From Colletes latitarsis (Eukaryota > Arthropoda > Insecta > Hymenoptera > Colletidae), in NCBI RefSeq assembly GCF_051014445.1, contig NW_027488369.1:18831084-18895083 (forward strand): a stretch of DNA of 64,000 bases, written 5' to 3'. This document shows positions 49,593-63,403 of this stretch, piece by piece. A model generated the notes under the pieces. That model saw only the letters and a program-made list of their open reading frames with translations. It had not been told where the DNA came from and did no database searches. Made by a program: the position numbers and the translations under genes. Position 1 is the first letter of the stretch. Every line of letters starts with the position of its first letter.

Positions 49593-51600
49593 TCCTAGAC
49601 CTAACCCAGACCTAACTTGCGTTATCCTCTAAAATATTTATCAAGACCAGGTTTAATTGATCGTTTCAGTGTGGTCCGACATTACTACGTGATCCAAACC
49701 AGAAAAAACCCAGGATCCGTTCAACAAGTATGTGAAGAATGCGAAAGTATGAGACTGATGAGTGAAAATCCCAGGCCTAACCTAGACCTAACATGCGTTA
49801 TCCTCAAAACTATTGCTCGAAACCTGGTTTAATCGACTGTTTCAGTGTGGTACCACATTACTATGTGATCCAAACCAGAAAATAACCCAGGATCTGTTCA
49901 ACGAGTATGTGAAGTGTGCGAAAGTATGAGTCTGATGAGGGCAATTCCTAGACCTATCCCAGACCTAACATGCGTTATCCTCTAAAATATTTATCAAGAC
50001 CAGGTTTAATTGACTGTTTCAGTGTAGTACCACATTGCTACGTGATCCAAACCAGAGAAAACCCAGGATCCGTTCAACAAGTATGAGAAATATGCGAAAG
50101 TATGAGCCTGATGTGGGCAAATCCCAGGCCTAACCTAGACCTAACATGCGTTGTCCTCTAAAATATTGATGGAAACCAGGTTTAATTGACTGTTTCAGTG
50201 TTGTACTTCATTACTACGTGACGCATTCCAGAAAAAGCCCAGGATCTAGCCATCAAGTATGAGAAATATGCGAAAGAATGAGCCTGATGAGAGCAAATCA
50301 CAGACCTATCCCAGACCTAACTTTCGTTATCCTCTAAAATATTGATGAAAACCAGGTTTAATTGACTGTTTCAGTGTGGTACCACATTACTACGTGATCT
50401 AATCCAGAAATAGCCCAGGATCTAGCCATGAAGTATGAGAAATATGCGAATGTATGAGCCTGACGAGGGCAAATCCTAGACCTAACCCAGACCTAACTTG
50501 CGTTATCCTCTAAAATATTTATCAAGACCAGGTTTAATTGATCGTTTCAGTGTGGTCCGACATTACTACGTGATCCAAACCAGAAAAAACCCAGGATCCG
50601 TTCAACAAGTATGTGAAGAATGCGAAAGTATGAGTCTGATGAGGGCAATTCCTAGACCTATCCCAGACCTAACATGCGTTATCCTCTAAAATATTTATCA
50701 AGACCAGGTTTAATTGACTGTTTCAGTGTGGTACCACATTGCTACGTGATCCAAACCAGAGAAAACCCAGGATCCGTTCAACAAGTATGAGAAATATGCG
50801 AAAGTATGAGCCTGATGTGGGCAAATCCCAGGCCTAACCTAGACCTAACATGCGTTGTCCTCTAAAATATTGATGGAAACCAGGTTTAATTGACTGTTTC
50901 AGTGTTGTACTTCATTACTACGTGACGCAATCCAGAAAAAGCCCAGGATCTAGCCATCAAGTATGAGAAATATGCGAAAGAATGAGCCTGATGAGAGCAA
51001 ATCCCAGACCTAACCTAGACCTAACATGAATTATTCTCTAAAATATTGATGAAAACCAGGTTTAATTGACTGTTTCAGTGTGGTACCACATTACTACGTG
51101 ATCTAGTCCAGAAATAGCCCAGGATCTAGCCATGAAGTATGAGAAATATGCGAAAGTATGACCCTGACGATGGCAAATCCTAGACCTAACCCAGACCTAA
51201 CTTGCGTTATCCTCTAAAATATTTATCAAGACCAGGTTTAATTGATTGTTTCAGTGTGGTCCGACATTACTACGTGATCCAAACCAGAAAAAACCCAGGA
51301 TCCGTTCAACAAGTATGTGAAGAATGCGAAAGTATGAGTCTGATGAGTGAAAATCCCAGGCCTAACCTAGACCTAACATGCGTTATCCTCAAAAATATTG
51401 ATCGAAACCTGGTTTAATCGACTGTTTCAGTGTGGTACCACATTACTATGTGATCCAAACCAGAAAATAACCCAGGATCTGTTCAACGGGTATGTGAAGT
51501 GTGCGAAAGTATGAGTCTGATGAGGGCAAATCCTAGACCTATCCGAGACCTAAAATGCATTATCCTCTAAAATATTTATCAAGACCAGGTTTAATTGAAT
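49593..51600 (+). repeat. 5-monomer HOR, second locus, one round shortened
   Basis: Copy of the 42.7-44.9 kb HOR carried by the large duplication. Rounds start at 49617, 50498 and 51202. The first is 881 bp; the second is 704 bp because a class A monomer joins directly to the 3' half of the class D monomer at about 50640 (gtatgagtctgatgagggcaattcc), losing 177 bp. Confidence 0.87.
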
Positions 51601-54306
51601 GTTTCAGTGTGGTACCACATTACTACGTGATCCAATCCAGAAATAGCCCAGGATCCAGCCATGAAGTATGAGAAATATGCGAAAGTATGAGCCTGATGGG
51701 GGCAAATCCTAGAACTAACCCAGACCTAACATGCGTTATCCTCTAAAATATTGATCGAAACCAGGTTTAATCGACTGTTTCAGTGTGGTACCACACTACT
51801 ACGTGACCCAAACCGGGAAAAACCCAGGATCTGTTCAACAAGTGTGTGAAAAACGCGAAAGTATGAGCCTGATGAGGGCAAATCCCAGTCCTATCCCAGA
51901 CCTAACTTGCGTTATCCTCAAAAATATTGATCGAAACCTGGTTTAATCGACTGTTTCAGTGTGGTACCACATTACTACGTGACCCAATCCAGAAATAGCC
52001 GAGGATCTAGCCATGAAGTATGAGAAATATGCGAAAGTATGAGCCTGACGAGGACAAATCCTAGACCTAACCCAGGCCAAACATGCGATATCCTCAAAAA
52101 TATTGATCGAAACCGGGTTTAATCGACTGTTTCAGAGTGGTACCACATTACTACGTGATCCAAACCAGAAAAAACCCAGGATCCGTTCAACAAGTATGTG
52201 AAGAATGCGAAAGTATGAGTCTGATGAGTAAAAATACCAGGCCTAACCTAGACCTAACAAGCGTTATCCTCAAAAATATTGATCAAAACCTGGTTTAATC
52301 GACTGTTTCAGTGAGGTACCACATTACTATGTGATCCAAACCAGAAAATAACCCAGGATCTGTTCAACGAGTATGTGAAGTGTGCGAAAGTATGAGTACG
52401 ATGAGGGCAAATCCCAGACCTATCCCAGACCTAACTTGCGTTATCCTCAAAAATATTGATCGAAACCTGGTTTAATCGACTGTTTCAGTGTGGTGCCACA
52501 TTACTACGTGATCCAATCCAGAAATAGCCCAGGATCTAGCCATGAGATATGAGAAATATGCGAAAGTATGAGCCTGACGAGGGCAAACCCTAGACCTAAC
52601 CCAGACCTAACATGCGTTATACTCTAAAATATTTATCAAGACCAGGTTTAATTGATTGCTTCAGTGTGGTCCCACATTACTACGTGATCCAAACCAGAAA
52701 AAACCCAGGATCCGTTCAACAAGTATGTGAAGAATGCGAAAGTATGAGTCTGATGAGTGAAATTCCCCGGCCTAACCTGGACCTAACATGCGTTATCCTC
52801 AAAAATATTGACCGAAACCAGGTTTAATCGACTGTTTCAGTGTGGTACCACATTACTACTCGATCCAAACCAGAAAAAAACCCAGGACCTGTTCAACAAG
52901 TATTTGAAGTATGCGAAAGAATGAGTCTGATGAGGGCAAATCCCAGGCCTAAACTAGACCTAACGTGCGTTATCCTCAAAAATATTGATCAAAACCTAGT
53001 TTAATCGACTGTTTCAGTGTGGTACCACATTACTATGTGATCCAAACCAGAAAATAACCCAGGATCTGTTCAACGAGTATGTGAAGTGTTCGAAAGAATG
53101 AGCATGATGAGGGCAAATCCCAGACCTATCCCAGACCTAACATGCGTTATCCTCTAAAATATTCATCAAGACCAGGATTAATTGATTGTTTCAGTGTGGT
53201 CCCACATTACTACGTGATCCAAACCAGAAAAAACCCAGGATCCGTTCAACAAGTATGTGAAGAATGCGAAAGTATGAGTGTGATGAGTGAAAAACCCCGG
53301 CCTAACCTAGACCTAACATGCGTTATCCTCAAAAATATTGATCGAAACCTGGTTTAATCGTCTGTCTCAGTGTGGTGCCACATTACTATGTGATCCAAAC
53401 CAGAAAAAACCCTGTATCTGTTCAATAAGTATGTGAAGAATGCGAAAGTATGAGTCTGATGAGTGAAAATCCCAGGGCTAACCTAGACCTAACAAGCGTT
53501 ATCCTCTAAAATATTTATCAAGACCAGGTTTAATTGACTGTTTCAGCGTGGTACCACATTACTACGTGACACAATCCAGAAACAGCCCAGGATCTAGCCA
53601 TGAAGTATGAGAAATATGCGAAAGTATGAGCCTGATGAGGGCAAATCCTAGACCTAACCCAAACCTAACATGCGTTATCCACTAAAATATTCATCAAGAC
53701 CAGGTTTAATTGATTGCTTCAGTGTGGTCCCACATTACTACGTGATCCAAACCAGTAAAAACCCAGGATCCGTTCAACAAGTATGTGGAGAATGCGAAAG
53801 TATGAGTCTGATGAGTGAAAATCCTCGGCCTAACCCATACCTAACATGCGTTATCCTAAAAAATATTGATCGAAACCAGGTTTAATCGACTGTTTCAGTG
53901 TGGTAGCACATGACTACGTGATCCAAACCAGAAAATAACCCAGGATCTGTTCAACGAGTATGTGAAGTGTTCGAAAGAATGAGCATGATGAGGGCAAATC
54001 CCAGACCTATCCCAGACCTAACATGCGTTATCCTCTAAAATATTCATCAAGACCAGGATTAATTGATTGTTTCAGTGTGGTCCCACATTACTACGTGATC
54101 CAAACCAGTAAAAACCCAGGATCCGTTCAACAAGTATGTGGAGAATGCGAAAGTATGAGTCTGATGAGTGAAAATCCTCGGCCTAACCCAGACCTAACAT
54201 GCGTTATCCTCAACAAATATTGGGCAAAACCTGGTTTAATCGACTGTTTCAGTGTGGTGCCACATTACTATGTGATCCAAACCTGAAAATAATCCAGGAT
54301 CTGTTC

Positions 54307-55010
54307 AAGGAGTATGTCAAGTGTGCGAAAGTATGAGTATGATGAGGGCAAATCCCAGACCTATCCCAGACCTAACATGCGTTATCCTCTAAAATATTTA
54401 TCAAGACCAGCTTTAATGGAATGTTTCAGTGTGGTACCACATTACTACGTGATCCAAACCAGTAAAAACCCAGAATCCGTTCAACAAGTATGTGGAGATT
54501 GCGAAAGTACGAGTTTGATGAGTGAAAATCCTCAGCCTAACCTAGACCTAACATGCGTTATCCTCAAAAATATTGATCGAAACCAGGTTTAATCGACTGT
54601 TTCAGTGTGGTATCACATTACTACGTGATCCAAACCAGTAAAAACCCAGGATCCGTTCAACAAGTATGTGGAGAATGCGAAAGTATGAGTCTGATGAGTG
54701 AAAATCCTCGGCCTAACCTAGACCTAACATGCGTTGTCCTCTAAAATATTGATGGAAACCAGGTTTAATTGACTGTTTCAGTGTTGCACTTCATTACTAC
54801 GTGATCCAAACCAGTAAAAACCCAGGATCCGTTCAACAACTATGTGAAGAATGCGACAGTATGAGTGTGATGAGTGAAAACCCCCGGCCTAACCTAGACC
54901 TAACATGCGTTATCCTCAAAAATATTGATCGAAACCTGGTTTAATCGTCTGTTTCAGTGTGGTGCCACATTACTATGTGATCCAATCCAGAAAAAACCCT
55001 GTATCTGTTC
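54307..55010 (+). repeat. Four extra monomers (704 bp) in duplication copy 2
   Basis: Present here and absent at the equivalent place in copy 1 (about 47603). The extra sequence matches about 56773-57476 at +2466, with shared marks gatgagggcaaatcc, accagctttaatggaatg, gtggtatcac, gttgcacttcatt and gcgacagtatgag. Either it was inserted into copy 2 by exchange with the downstream repeat, or copy 1 lost it. Confidence 0.8.
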
Positions 55011-55642
55011 AACAAGTATGTGAAGAATGCGAAAGTATGTGTCTGATGAGTGAAAATCCCAGAGCTAACCTAGACCTAACAAGCGTTATCCTCTAAAATA
55101 TTTATCAAGACCAGGTTTAATTGACTGTTTCAGCGTGGTACCACATTATTACGTGACACAATCCAGAAACAGCCCAGGATCTAGCCATGAAGTATGAGAA
55201 ATAAGCGAAAGTATTAGCCTGATGAGGGCAAATCCTAGACCTAACCCAGACCTAACATGCGTTATCCTCAAAAATATTGATCGAAACCAGGTTTAATCGA
55301 CTGTTTCAGTGTGGTACCACATTACTATGTGATACAAACCTGAAAATAATCCAGGATCTGTTCAAGGAGTATGTGAAGTGTGCGAAAGTATGAGTATGAT
55401 GAGGGCAAATCCCAGACCTATCCCAGACCTAACATGCGTTATCCTCTAATATATTTATCAAGACCAGGTTTAATTGATTGTTTCAGTGTGGTCCCACATT
55501 ACTACGTGACACAATCCAGAAACAGCCCAGGATCTAGCCATGAAGTATGAGAAATATGCGAAAGTATGAGCCTGATGAGGGCAAATCCTAGACCTAACCC
55601 AAACCTAACATGCGTTATCCTCTAAAATATTTATCAAGACCA

Positions 55643-58600
55643 GCTTTAATTGAATGTTTCAGTGTGGTACCACATTACTACGTGATCCAAACCAGTAAAA
55701 ACCCAGGATCCGTTCAACAAGTATGTGGAGAATGCGAAAGTATCAGTCTGATGAGTGAAAATCCTCGGCCTAACCTAGACCTAACATGCGTTGTCCTCTA
55801 AAATATTGATCGAAACCAGGTTTAATTGACTGTTTCAGTGTTGCACTTCATTACTACGTGATCCAAACCAGTAAAAACCCAGGATCCGTTCAACAAGTAT
55901 GTGAAGAATGCGAAAGTATGAGTGTGATGAGTGAAAAACCCCGGCCTAACCTAGACCTAACATGCGTTATCCTCAAAAATATTGATCGAAACCTGGTTTA
56001 ATCGTCTGTTTCAGTGTGGTGCCACATTACTATGTGATCCAAACCAGAAAAAACCCTGTATCTGTTCACAAGTATGTGAAGAATGCGAAAGTATGAGTCT
56101 GATGAGTGAAAATCCCAGGGCTAACCTAGACCTAACAAGCGTTATCCTCTAAAATATTTATCAAGACCAGGTTTAATTGACTGTTTCAGCGTGGTACCAC
56201 ATTACTACGTGACACAATCCAGAAACAGCCCAGGATCTAGCCATGAAGTATGAGAAATATGCGAAAGTATGAGCCTGATGAGGGCAAATCCTAGACCTAA
56301 CCCAAACCTAACATGCGTTATCCTCTAAAATATTCATCAAGACCAGGTTTAATTGATTGTTTCAGTGTGGTCCCACATTACTACGTGATCCAAACCAGTA
56401 AAAACCCAGGATCCGTTCAACAAGTATGTGGAGAATGCGAAAGTATGAGTCTGATGAGTGAAAATCCTCGGCCTAACCTATACCTAACATGCGTTATCCT
56501 AAAAAATATTGATCGAAACCAGGTTTAATCGACTGTTTCAGTGTGGTAGCACATGACTACGTGATCCAAACCAGAAAAAAACCCAGGACCTGTTCAACAA
56601 GTATTTGAAGTATGCGAAAGAATGAGTCTGATGAGGGCAAATCCCAGGCCTAAACTAGACCTAACATGCGTTATCCTCAAAAATATTGGGCAAAACCTGG
56701 TTTAATCGACTGTTTCAGTGTGGTACCACATTACTATGTGATCCAAACCTGAAAATAATCCAGGATCTGTTCAAGGAGTATGTGAAGTGTGCGAAAGTAT
56801 GAGTATGATGAGGGCAAATCCCAGACCTATCCCAGACCTAACATGCGTTATCCTCTAAAATATTTATCAAGACCAGCTTTAATGGAATGTTTCAGTGTGG
56901 TACCACATTACTACGTGATCCAAACCAGTAAAAACCCAGAATCCGTTCAACAAGTATGTGGAGAATGCGAAAGTACGAGTTTGATGAGTGAAAATCCTCG
57001 GCCTAACCTAGACCTAACATGCGTTATCCTCAAAAATATTGATCGAAACCAGGTTTAATCGACTGTTTCAGTGTGGTATCACATTACTACGTGATCCAAA
57101 CCAGTAAAAACCCAGGATCCGTTCAACAAGTATGTGGAGAATGCGAAAGTATGAGTCTGATGAGTGAAAATCCTCGGCCTAACCTAGACCTAACATGCGT
57201 TGTCCTCTAAAATATTGATGGAAACCAGGTTTAATTGACTGTTTCAGTGTTGCACTTCATTACTACGTGATCCAAACCAGTAAAAACCCAGGATCCGTTC
57301 AACAACTATGTGAAGAATGCGACAGTATGAGTGTGATGAGTGAAAACCCCCGGCCTAACCTAGACCTAACATGCTTTATCCTCAAAAATATTGATCGAAA
57401 CCTGGTTTAATCGTCTGTTTCAGTGTGGTGCCACATTACTATGTGATCCAATCCAGAAAAAACCCTGTATCTGTTCAACAAGTATGTGAAGAATGCGAAA
57501 GTATGAGTCTGATGAGTGAATATCCCAGAGCTAACCTAGACCTAACAAGCGTTATCCTCTAAAATATTTATCAAGACCAGGTTTAATTGACTGTTTCAGC
57601 GTGGTACCACATTATTACGTGACACAATCCAGAAACAGCCCAGGATCTAGCCATGAAGTATGAGAAATATGCGAAAGTATGAGCCTGATGAGGGCAAATC
57701 CTAGACCTAACCCAAACCTAACATGCGTTATCCTCTAAAATATTTATCAAGACCAGGTTTAATTGATTGTTTCAGTGTGGTCCCACATTACTACGTGACA
57801 CAATCCAGAAACAGCCCAGGATCTAGCCATGAAGTATGAGAAATAAGCGAAAGTATGAGCCTGATGAGGGCAAATCCTAGACCTAACCCAGACCTAACAT
57901 GCGTTATCCTCAAAAATATTGATCGAAACCAGGTTTAATCGACTGTTTCAGTGTGGTACCACATTACTATGTGATACAAACCTGAAAATAATCCAGGATC
58001 TGTTCAAGGAGTATGTGAAGTGTGCGAAAGTATGAGTATGATGAGGGCAAATCCCAGACCTATCCCAGACCTAACATGCGTTATCCTCTAAAATATTTAT
58101 CAAGACCAGGTTTAATTGATTGTTTCAGTGTGGTCCCACATTACTACGTGACACAATCCAGAAACAGCCCAGGATCTAGCCATGAAGTATGAGAAATATG
58201 CGAAAGTATGAGCCTGATGAGGGCAAATCCTAGACCTAACCCAAACCTAACATGCGTTATCCTCTAAAATATTTATCAAGACCAGCTTTAATTGAATGTT
58301 TCAGTGTGGTACCACATTACTACGTGATCCAAACCAGTAAAAACCCAGGATCCGTTCAACAAGTATGTGAAGAATTCGAAAGTATGAGTGTTATGAGTGA
58401 AAAACCCCGGCCTAACCTAGACCTAACATGCGTTATCCTTAAAAATATTGATCGAAACCTGGTTTTATCGTCTGTTTCAGTGTGGTACCACATTACTACG
58501 GGACCCAAACCAGAAAAAACCCAGGATCTGTTCAACAAGTATGTGAAGAATGCGAAGGTATGAGTCTGATGAGTGAAAATCCCAGACCTATCCCAGACCA

Positions 58601-59354
58601 AACTTGGGTTATCCTCTAAAATATTGATCCAAACCAGGTTTAATCGACTGTTTCAGTGTGGTACCACACTACTACGTGACCCAAACCGGAAAAAACCCAG
58701 GATCTGTTCAACAAGTATGTGAAAAACGCGAAAGTATGGGCCTGATGAGGGCAAATCCCAGACCTATCCCAGACCTAACTTGCGTTATCCTCAAAAATAT
58801 TTATCAAGACCAGGTTTAATTCATTGTTTCAGTGTGGTCCCACATTACTACGTGATCCAAACCAGAAAAAACCCAGGATCCGTTCAACAAGTATGTGAAG
58901 AATGCGAAAGTATGAGTCTGATGAGTGAAAGTCCCAGGCCTAACCTAGACCAAACATGCCTTATCCTCAAAAATATTGATCGAAACCTGGTTTAATTGAC
59001 TGTTTCAGTGTGGTACCACATTACTACGGGACCCAAACCAGAAAAAACCCAGGATCTGTTCAACAAGTATGTGAAGAATGCGAAGGTATGAGTCTGATGA
59101 GTGAAAATCCCAGACCTATCCCAGACCAAACTTGGGTTATCCTCTAAAATATTGATCCAAACCAGGTTTAATCGACTGTTTCAGTGTGGTACCACACTAC
59201 TACGTGACCCAAACCGGAAAAAACCCAGGATCTGTTCAACAAGTATGTGAAAAACGCGAAAGTATGAGCCTGATGAGGGCAAATCCCAGACCTATCCCAG
59301 ACCTAACATGCGTTATCCTCTAAAATATTTATCAAGACCAGGTTTAATTGATTG
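55643..59354 (+). repeat. 23-monomer duplication, copy A (period 4049 bp)
   Basis: Matched by 59692-63403 at a constant offset of 4049 bp (23 x 176 + 1). I saw no indel and no substitution in the stretches compared. Several rare features are shared, including ctgttcacaagtatg (one base short, about 56064 and 60113), acatgctttatcc and gcgacagtatgag. The interval 59355-59691 also corresponds to 63404-63740 but with several differences. Confidence 0.88.
58480..59190 (+). repeat. 3-monomer local duplication (528 bp)
   Basis: The monomer pair with ttactacgggacccaaacc, gcgaaggtatgag and caaacttgggttatcc appears at 58498 and 59026, 528 bp apart, with a third monomer between. It is also present at the equivalent place 4049 bp downstream, so it predates the 23-monomer duplication. 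Confidence 0.82.
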
Positions 59355-59691
59355 CTTCAGTGTGGTCCCACATTACTACGTGATCCAAACCAGAAAAAAC
59401 CCAGGATCCGTTCAACAAGTATGTGAAAAATGCGAAAGTATGAGTCTGATGAGTGAAATTCCCCGGCCTAACCTGGACCTAACATGCGTTATCCTCAAAA
59501 ATATTGATCGAAACCAGGTTTAATCGAATGTTTCAGTGTGGTACCACACTACTACGTGACCCAAACCGGAAAAAACCCAGGATCTGTTCAACAAGTATGT
59601 GAAAACGCGAAAGTATGAGTCTGATGAGTGAAAATCCCAGACCTATCCCAGACCTAACATGCGTTATCCTGTAAAATATTTATCAAGACCA

Positions 59692-62600
59692 GGTTTAATC
59701 GACTGTTTCAGTGTGGTACCACATTACTACGTGATCCAAACCAGTAAAAACCCAGGATCCGTTCAACAAGTATGTGGAGAATGCGAAAGTATCAGTCTGA
59801 TGAGTGAAAATCCTCGGCCTAACCTAGACCTAACATGCGTTGTCCTCTAAAATATTGATCGAAACCAGGTTTAATTGACTGTTTCAGTGTTGCACTTCAT
59901 TACTACGTGATCCAAACCAGTAAAAACCCAGGATCCGTTCAACAAGTATGTGAAGAATGCGAAAGTATGAGTGTGATGAGTGAAAAACCCCGGCCTAACC
60001 TAGACCTAACATGCGTTATCCTCAAAAATATTGATCGAAACCTGGTTTAATCGTCTGTTTCAGTGTGGTGCCACATTACTATGTGATCCAAACCAGAAAA
60101 AACCCTGTATCTGTTCACAAGTATGTGAAGAATGCGAAAGTATGAGTCTGATGAGTGAAAATCCCAGGGCTAACCTAGACCTAACAAGCGTTATCCTCTA
60201 AAATATTTATCAAGACCAGGTTTAATTGACTGTTTCAGCGTGGTACCACATTACTACGTGACACAATCCAGAAACAGCCCAGGATCTAGCCATGAAGTAT
60301 GAGAAATATGCGAAAGTATGAGCCTGATGAGGGCAAATCCTAGACCTAACCCAAACCTAACATGCGTTATCCTCTAAAATATTCATCAAGACCAGGTTTA
60401 ATTGATTGTTTCAGTGTGGTCCCACATTACTACGTGATCCAAACCAGTAAAAACCCAGGATCCGTTCAACAAGTATGTGGAGAATGCGAAAGTATGAGTC
60501 TGATGAGTGAAAATCCTCGGCCTAACCTATACCTAACATGCGTTATCCTAAAAAATATTGATCGAAACCAGGTTTAATCGACTGTTTCAGTGTGGTAGCA
60601 CATGACTACGTGATCCAAACCAGAAAAAAACCCAGGACCTGTTCAACAAGTATTTGAAGTATGCGAAAGAATGAGTCTGATGAGGGCAAATCCCAGGCCT
60701 AAACTAGACCTAACATGCGTTATCCTCAAAAATATTGGGCAAAACCTGGTTTAATCGACTGTTTCAGTGTGGTACCACATTACTATGTGATCCAAACCTG
60801 AAAATAATCCAGGATCTGTTCAAGGAGTATGTGAAGTGTGCGAAAGTATGAGTATGATGAGGGCAAATCCCAGACCTATCCCAGACCTAACATGCGTTAT
60901 CCTCTAAAATATTTATCAAGACCAGCTTTAATGGAATGTTTCAGTGTGGTACCACATTACTACGTGATCCAAACCAGTAAAAACCCAGAATCCGTTCAAC
61001 AAGTATGTGGAGAATGCGAAAGTACGAGTTTGATGAGTGAAAATCCTCGGCCTAACCTAGACCTAACATGCGTTATCCTCAAAAATATTGATCGAAACCA
61101 GGTTTAATCGACTGTTTCAGTGTGGTATCACATTACTACGTGATCCAAACCAGTAAAAACCCAGGATCCGTTCAACAAGTATGTGGAGAATGCGAAAGTA
61201 TGAGTCTGATGAGTGAAAATCCTCGGCCTAACCTAGACCTAACATGCGTTGTCCTCTAAAATATTGATGGAAACCAGGTTTAATTGACTGTTTCAGTGTT
61301 GCACTTCATTACTACGTGATCCAAACCAGTAAAAACCCAGGATCCGTTCAACAACTATGTGAAGAATGCGACAGTATGAGTGTGATGAGTGAAAACCCCC
61401 GGCCTAACCTAGACCTAACATGCTTTATCCTCAAAAATATTGATCGAAACCTGGTTTAATCGTCTGTTTCAGTGTGGTGCCACATTACTATGTGATCCAA
61501 TCCAGAAAAAACCCTGTATCTGTTCAACAAGTATGTGAAGAATGCGAAAGTATGAGTCTGATGAGTGAATATCCCAGAGCTAACCTAGACCTAACAAGCG
61601 TTATCCTCTAAAATATTTATCAAGACCAGGTTTAATTGACTGTTTCAGCGTGGTACCACATTATTACGTGACACAATCCAGAAACAGCCCAGGATCTAGC
61701 CATGAAGTATGAGAAATATGCGAAAGTATGAGCCTGATGAGGGCAAATCCTAGACCTAACCCAAACCTAACATGCGTTATCCTCTAAAATATTTATCAAG
61801 ACCAGGTTTAATTGATTGTTTCAGTGTGGTCCCACATTACTACGTGACACAATCCAGAAACAGCCCAGGATCTAGCCATGAAGTATGAGAAATAAGCGAA
61901 AGTATGAGCCTGATGAGGGCAAATCCTAGACCTAACCCAGACCTAACATGCGTTATCCTCAAAAATATTGATCGAAACCAGGTTTAATCGACTGTTTCAG
62001 TGTGGTACCACATTACTATGTGATACAAACCTGAAAATAATCCAGGATCTGTTCAAGGAGTATGTGAAGTGTGCGAAAGTATGAGTATGATGAGGGCAAA
62101 TCCCAGACCTATCCCAGACCTAACATGCGTTATCCTCTAAAATATTTATCAAGACCAGGTTTAATTGATTGTTTCAGTGTGGTCCCACATTACTACGTGA
62201 CACAATCCAGAAACAGCCCAGGATCTAGCCATGAAGTATGAGAAATATGCGAAAGTATGAGCCTGATGAGGGCAAATCCTAGACCTAACCCAAACCTAAC
62301 ATGCGTTATCCTCTAAAATATTTATCAAGACCAGCTTTAATTGAATGTTTCAGTGTGGTACCACATTACTACGTGATCCAAACCAGTAAAAACCCAGGAT
62401 CCGTTCAACAAGTATGTGAAGAATTCGAAAGTATGAGTGTTATGAGTGAAAAACCCCGGCCTAACCTAGACCTAACATGCGTTATCCTTAAAAATATTGA
62501 TCGAAACCTGGTTTTATCGTCTGTTTCAGTGTGGTACCACATTACTACGGGACCCAAACCAGAAAAAACCCAGGATCTGTTCAACAAGTATGTGAAGAAT

Positions 62601-63403
62601 GCGAAGGTATGAGTCTGATGAGTGAAAATCCCAGACCTATCCCAGACCAAACTTGGGTTATCCTCTAAAATATTGATCCAAACCAGGTTTAATCGACTGT
62701 TTCAGTGTGGTACCACACTACTACGTGACCCAAACCGGAAAAAACCCAGGATCTGTTCAACAAGTATGTGAAAAACGCGAAAGTATGGGCCTGATGAGGG
62801 CAAATCCCAGACCTATCCCAGACCTAACTTGCGTTATCCTCAAAAATATTTATCAAGACCAGGTTTAATTCATTGTTTCAGTGTGGTCCCACATTACTAC
62901 GTGATCCAAACCAGAAAAAACCCAGGATCCGTTCAACAAGTATGTGAAGAATGCGAAAGTATGAGTCTGATGAGTGAAAGTCCCAGGCCTAACCTAGACC
63001 AAACATGCCTTATCCTCAAAAATATTGATCGAAACCTGGTTTAATTGACTGTTTCAGTGTGGTACCACATTACTACGGGACCCAAACCAGAAAAAACCCA
63101 GGATCTGTTCAACAAGTATGTGAAGAATGCGAAGGTATGAGTCTGATGAGTGAAAATCCCAGACCTATCCCAGACCAAACTTGGGTTATCCTCTAAAATA
63201 TTGATCCAAACCAGGTTTAATCGACTGTTTCAGTGTGGTACCACACTACTACGTGACCCAAACCGGAAAAAACCCAGGATCTGTTCAACAAGTATGTGAA
63301 AAACGCGAAAGTATGAGCCTGATGAGGGCAAATCCCAGACCTATCCCAGACCTAACATGCGTTATCCTCTAAAATATTTATCAAGACCAGGTTTAATTGA
63401 TTG
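59692..63403 (+). repeat. 23-monomer duplication, copy B
   Basis: Near-identical repeat of 55643-59354. The first visible difference at the 5' side is cgactgtttcag here against gaatgtttcag in copy A just upstream. At the 3' side it is attgtttcag at about 63404 against attgcttcag at 59355. Such close copies are either very recent or an assembly matter. Confidence 0.88.

Larger units (their letters stand above)
48514..55715 (+). repeat. Large segmental duplication, copy 2 (about 7.2 kb)
   Basis: Starts near 48514, where gtggagaatgcg of the preceding sequence gives way to sequence matching 41640 onward. Differences seen from copy 1 include ggatccg for ggctccg (about 46013/52710), gtacgatg for gtatgatg (about 52398) and ctgtctcag for ctgtttcag (about 53363). 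They are few but real, which argues against pure assembly duplication. The end is near 55715, where gtggagaatgcg replaces gtgaagaattcg. Confidence 0.87.

Noticed and set aside
54307..55010. Possible mobile element insertion where copy 2 is 704 bp longer
   Set aside because: The extra DNA is exactly four satellite monomers with close relatives 2466 bp downstream; no terminal repeats or target duplication.
349..62650. Minus-strand open frames of 66 to 96 codons
   Set aside because: Same origin: they lie across M3 and M4 or equivalent monomers, overlap plus-strand frames and lengthen only where a hybrid monomer or indel removes a stop (96 codons at 18291).
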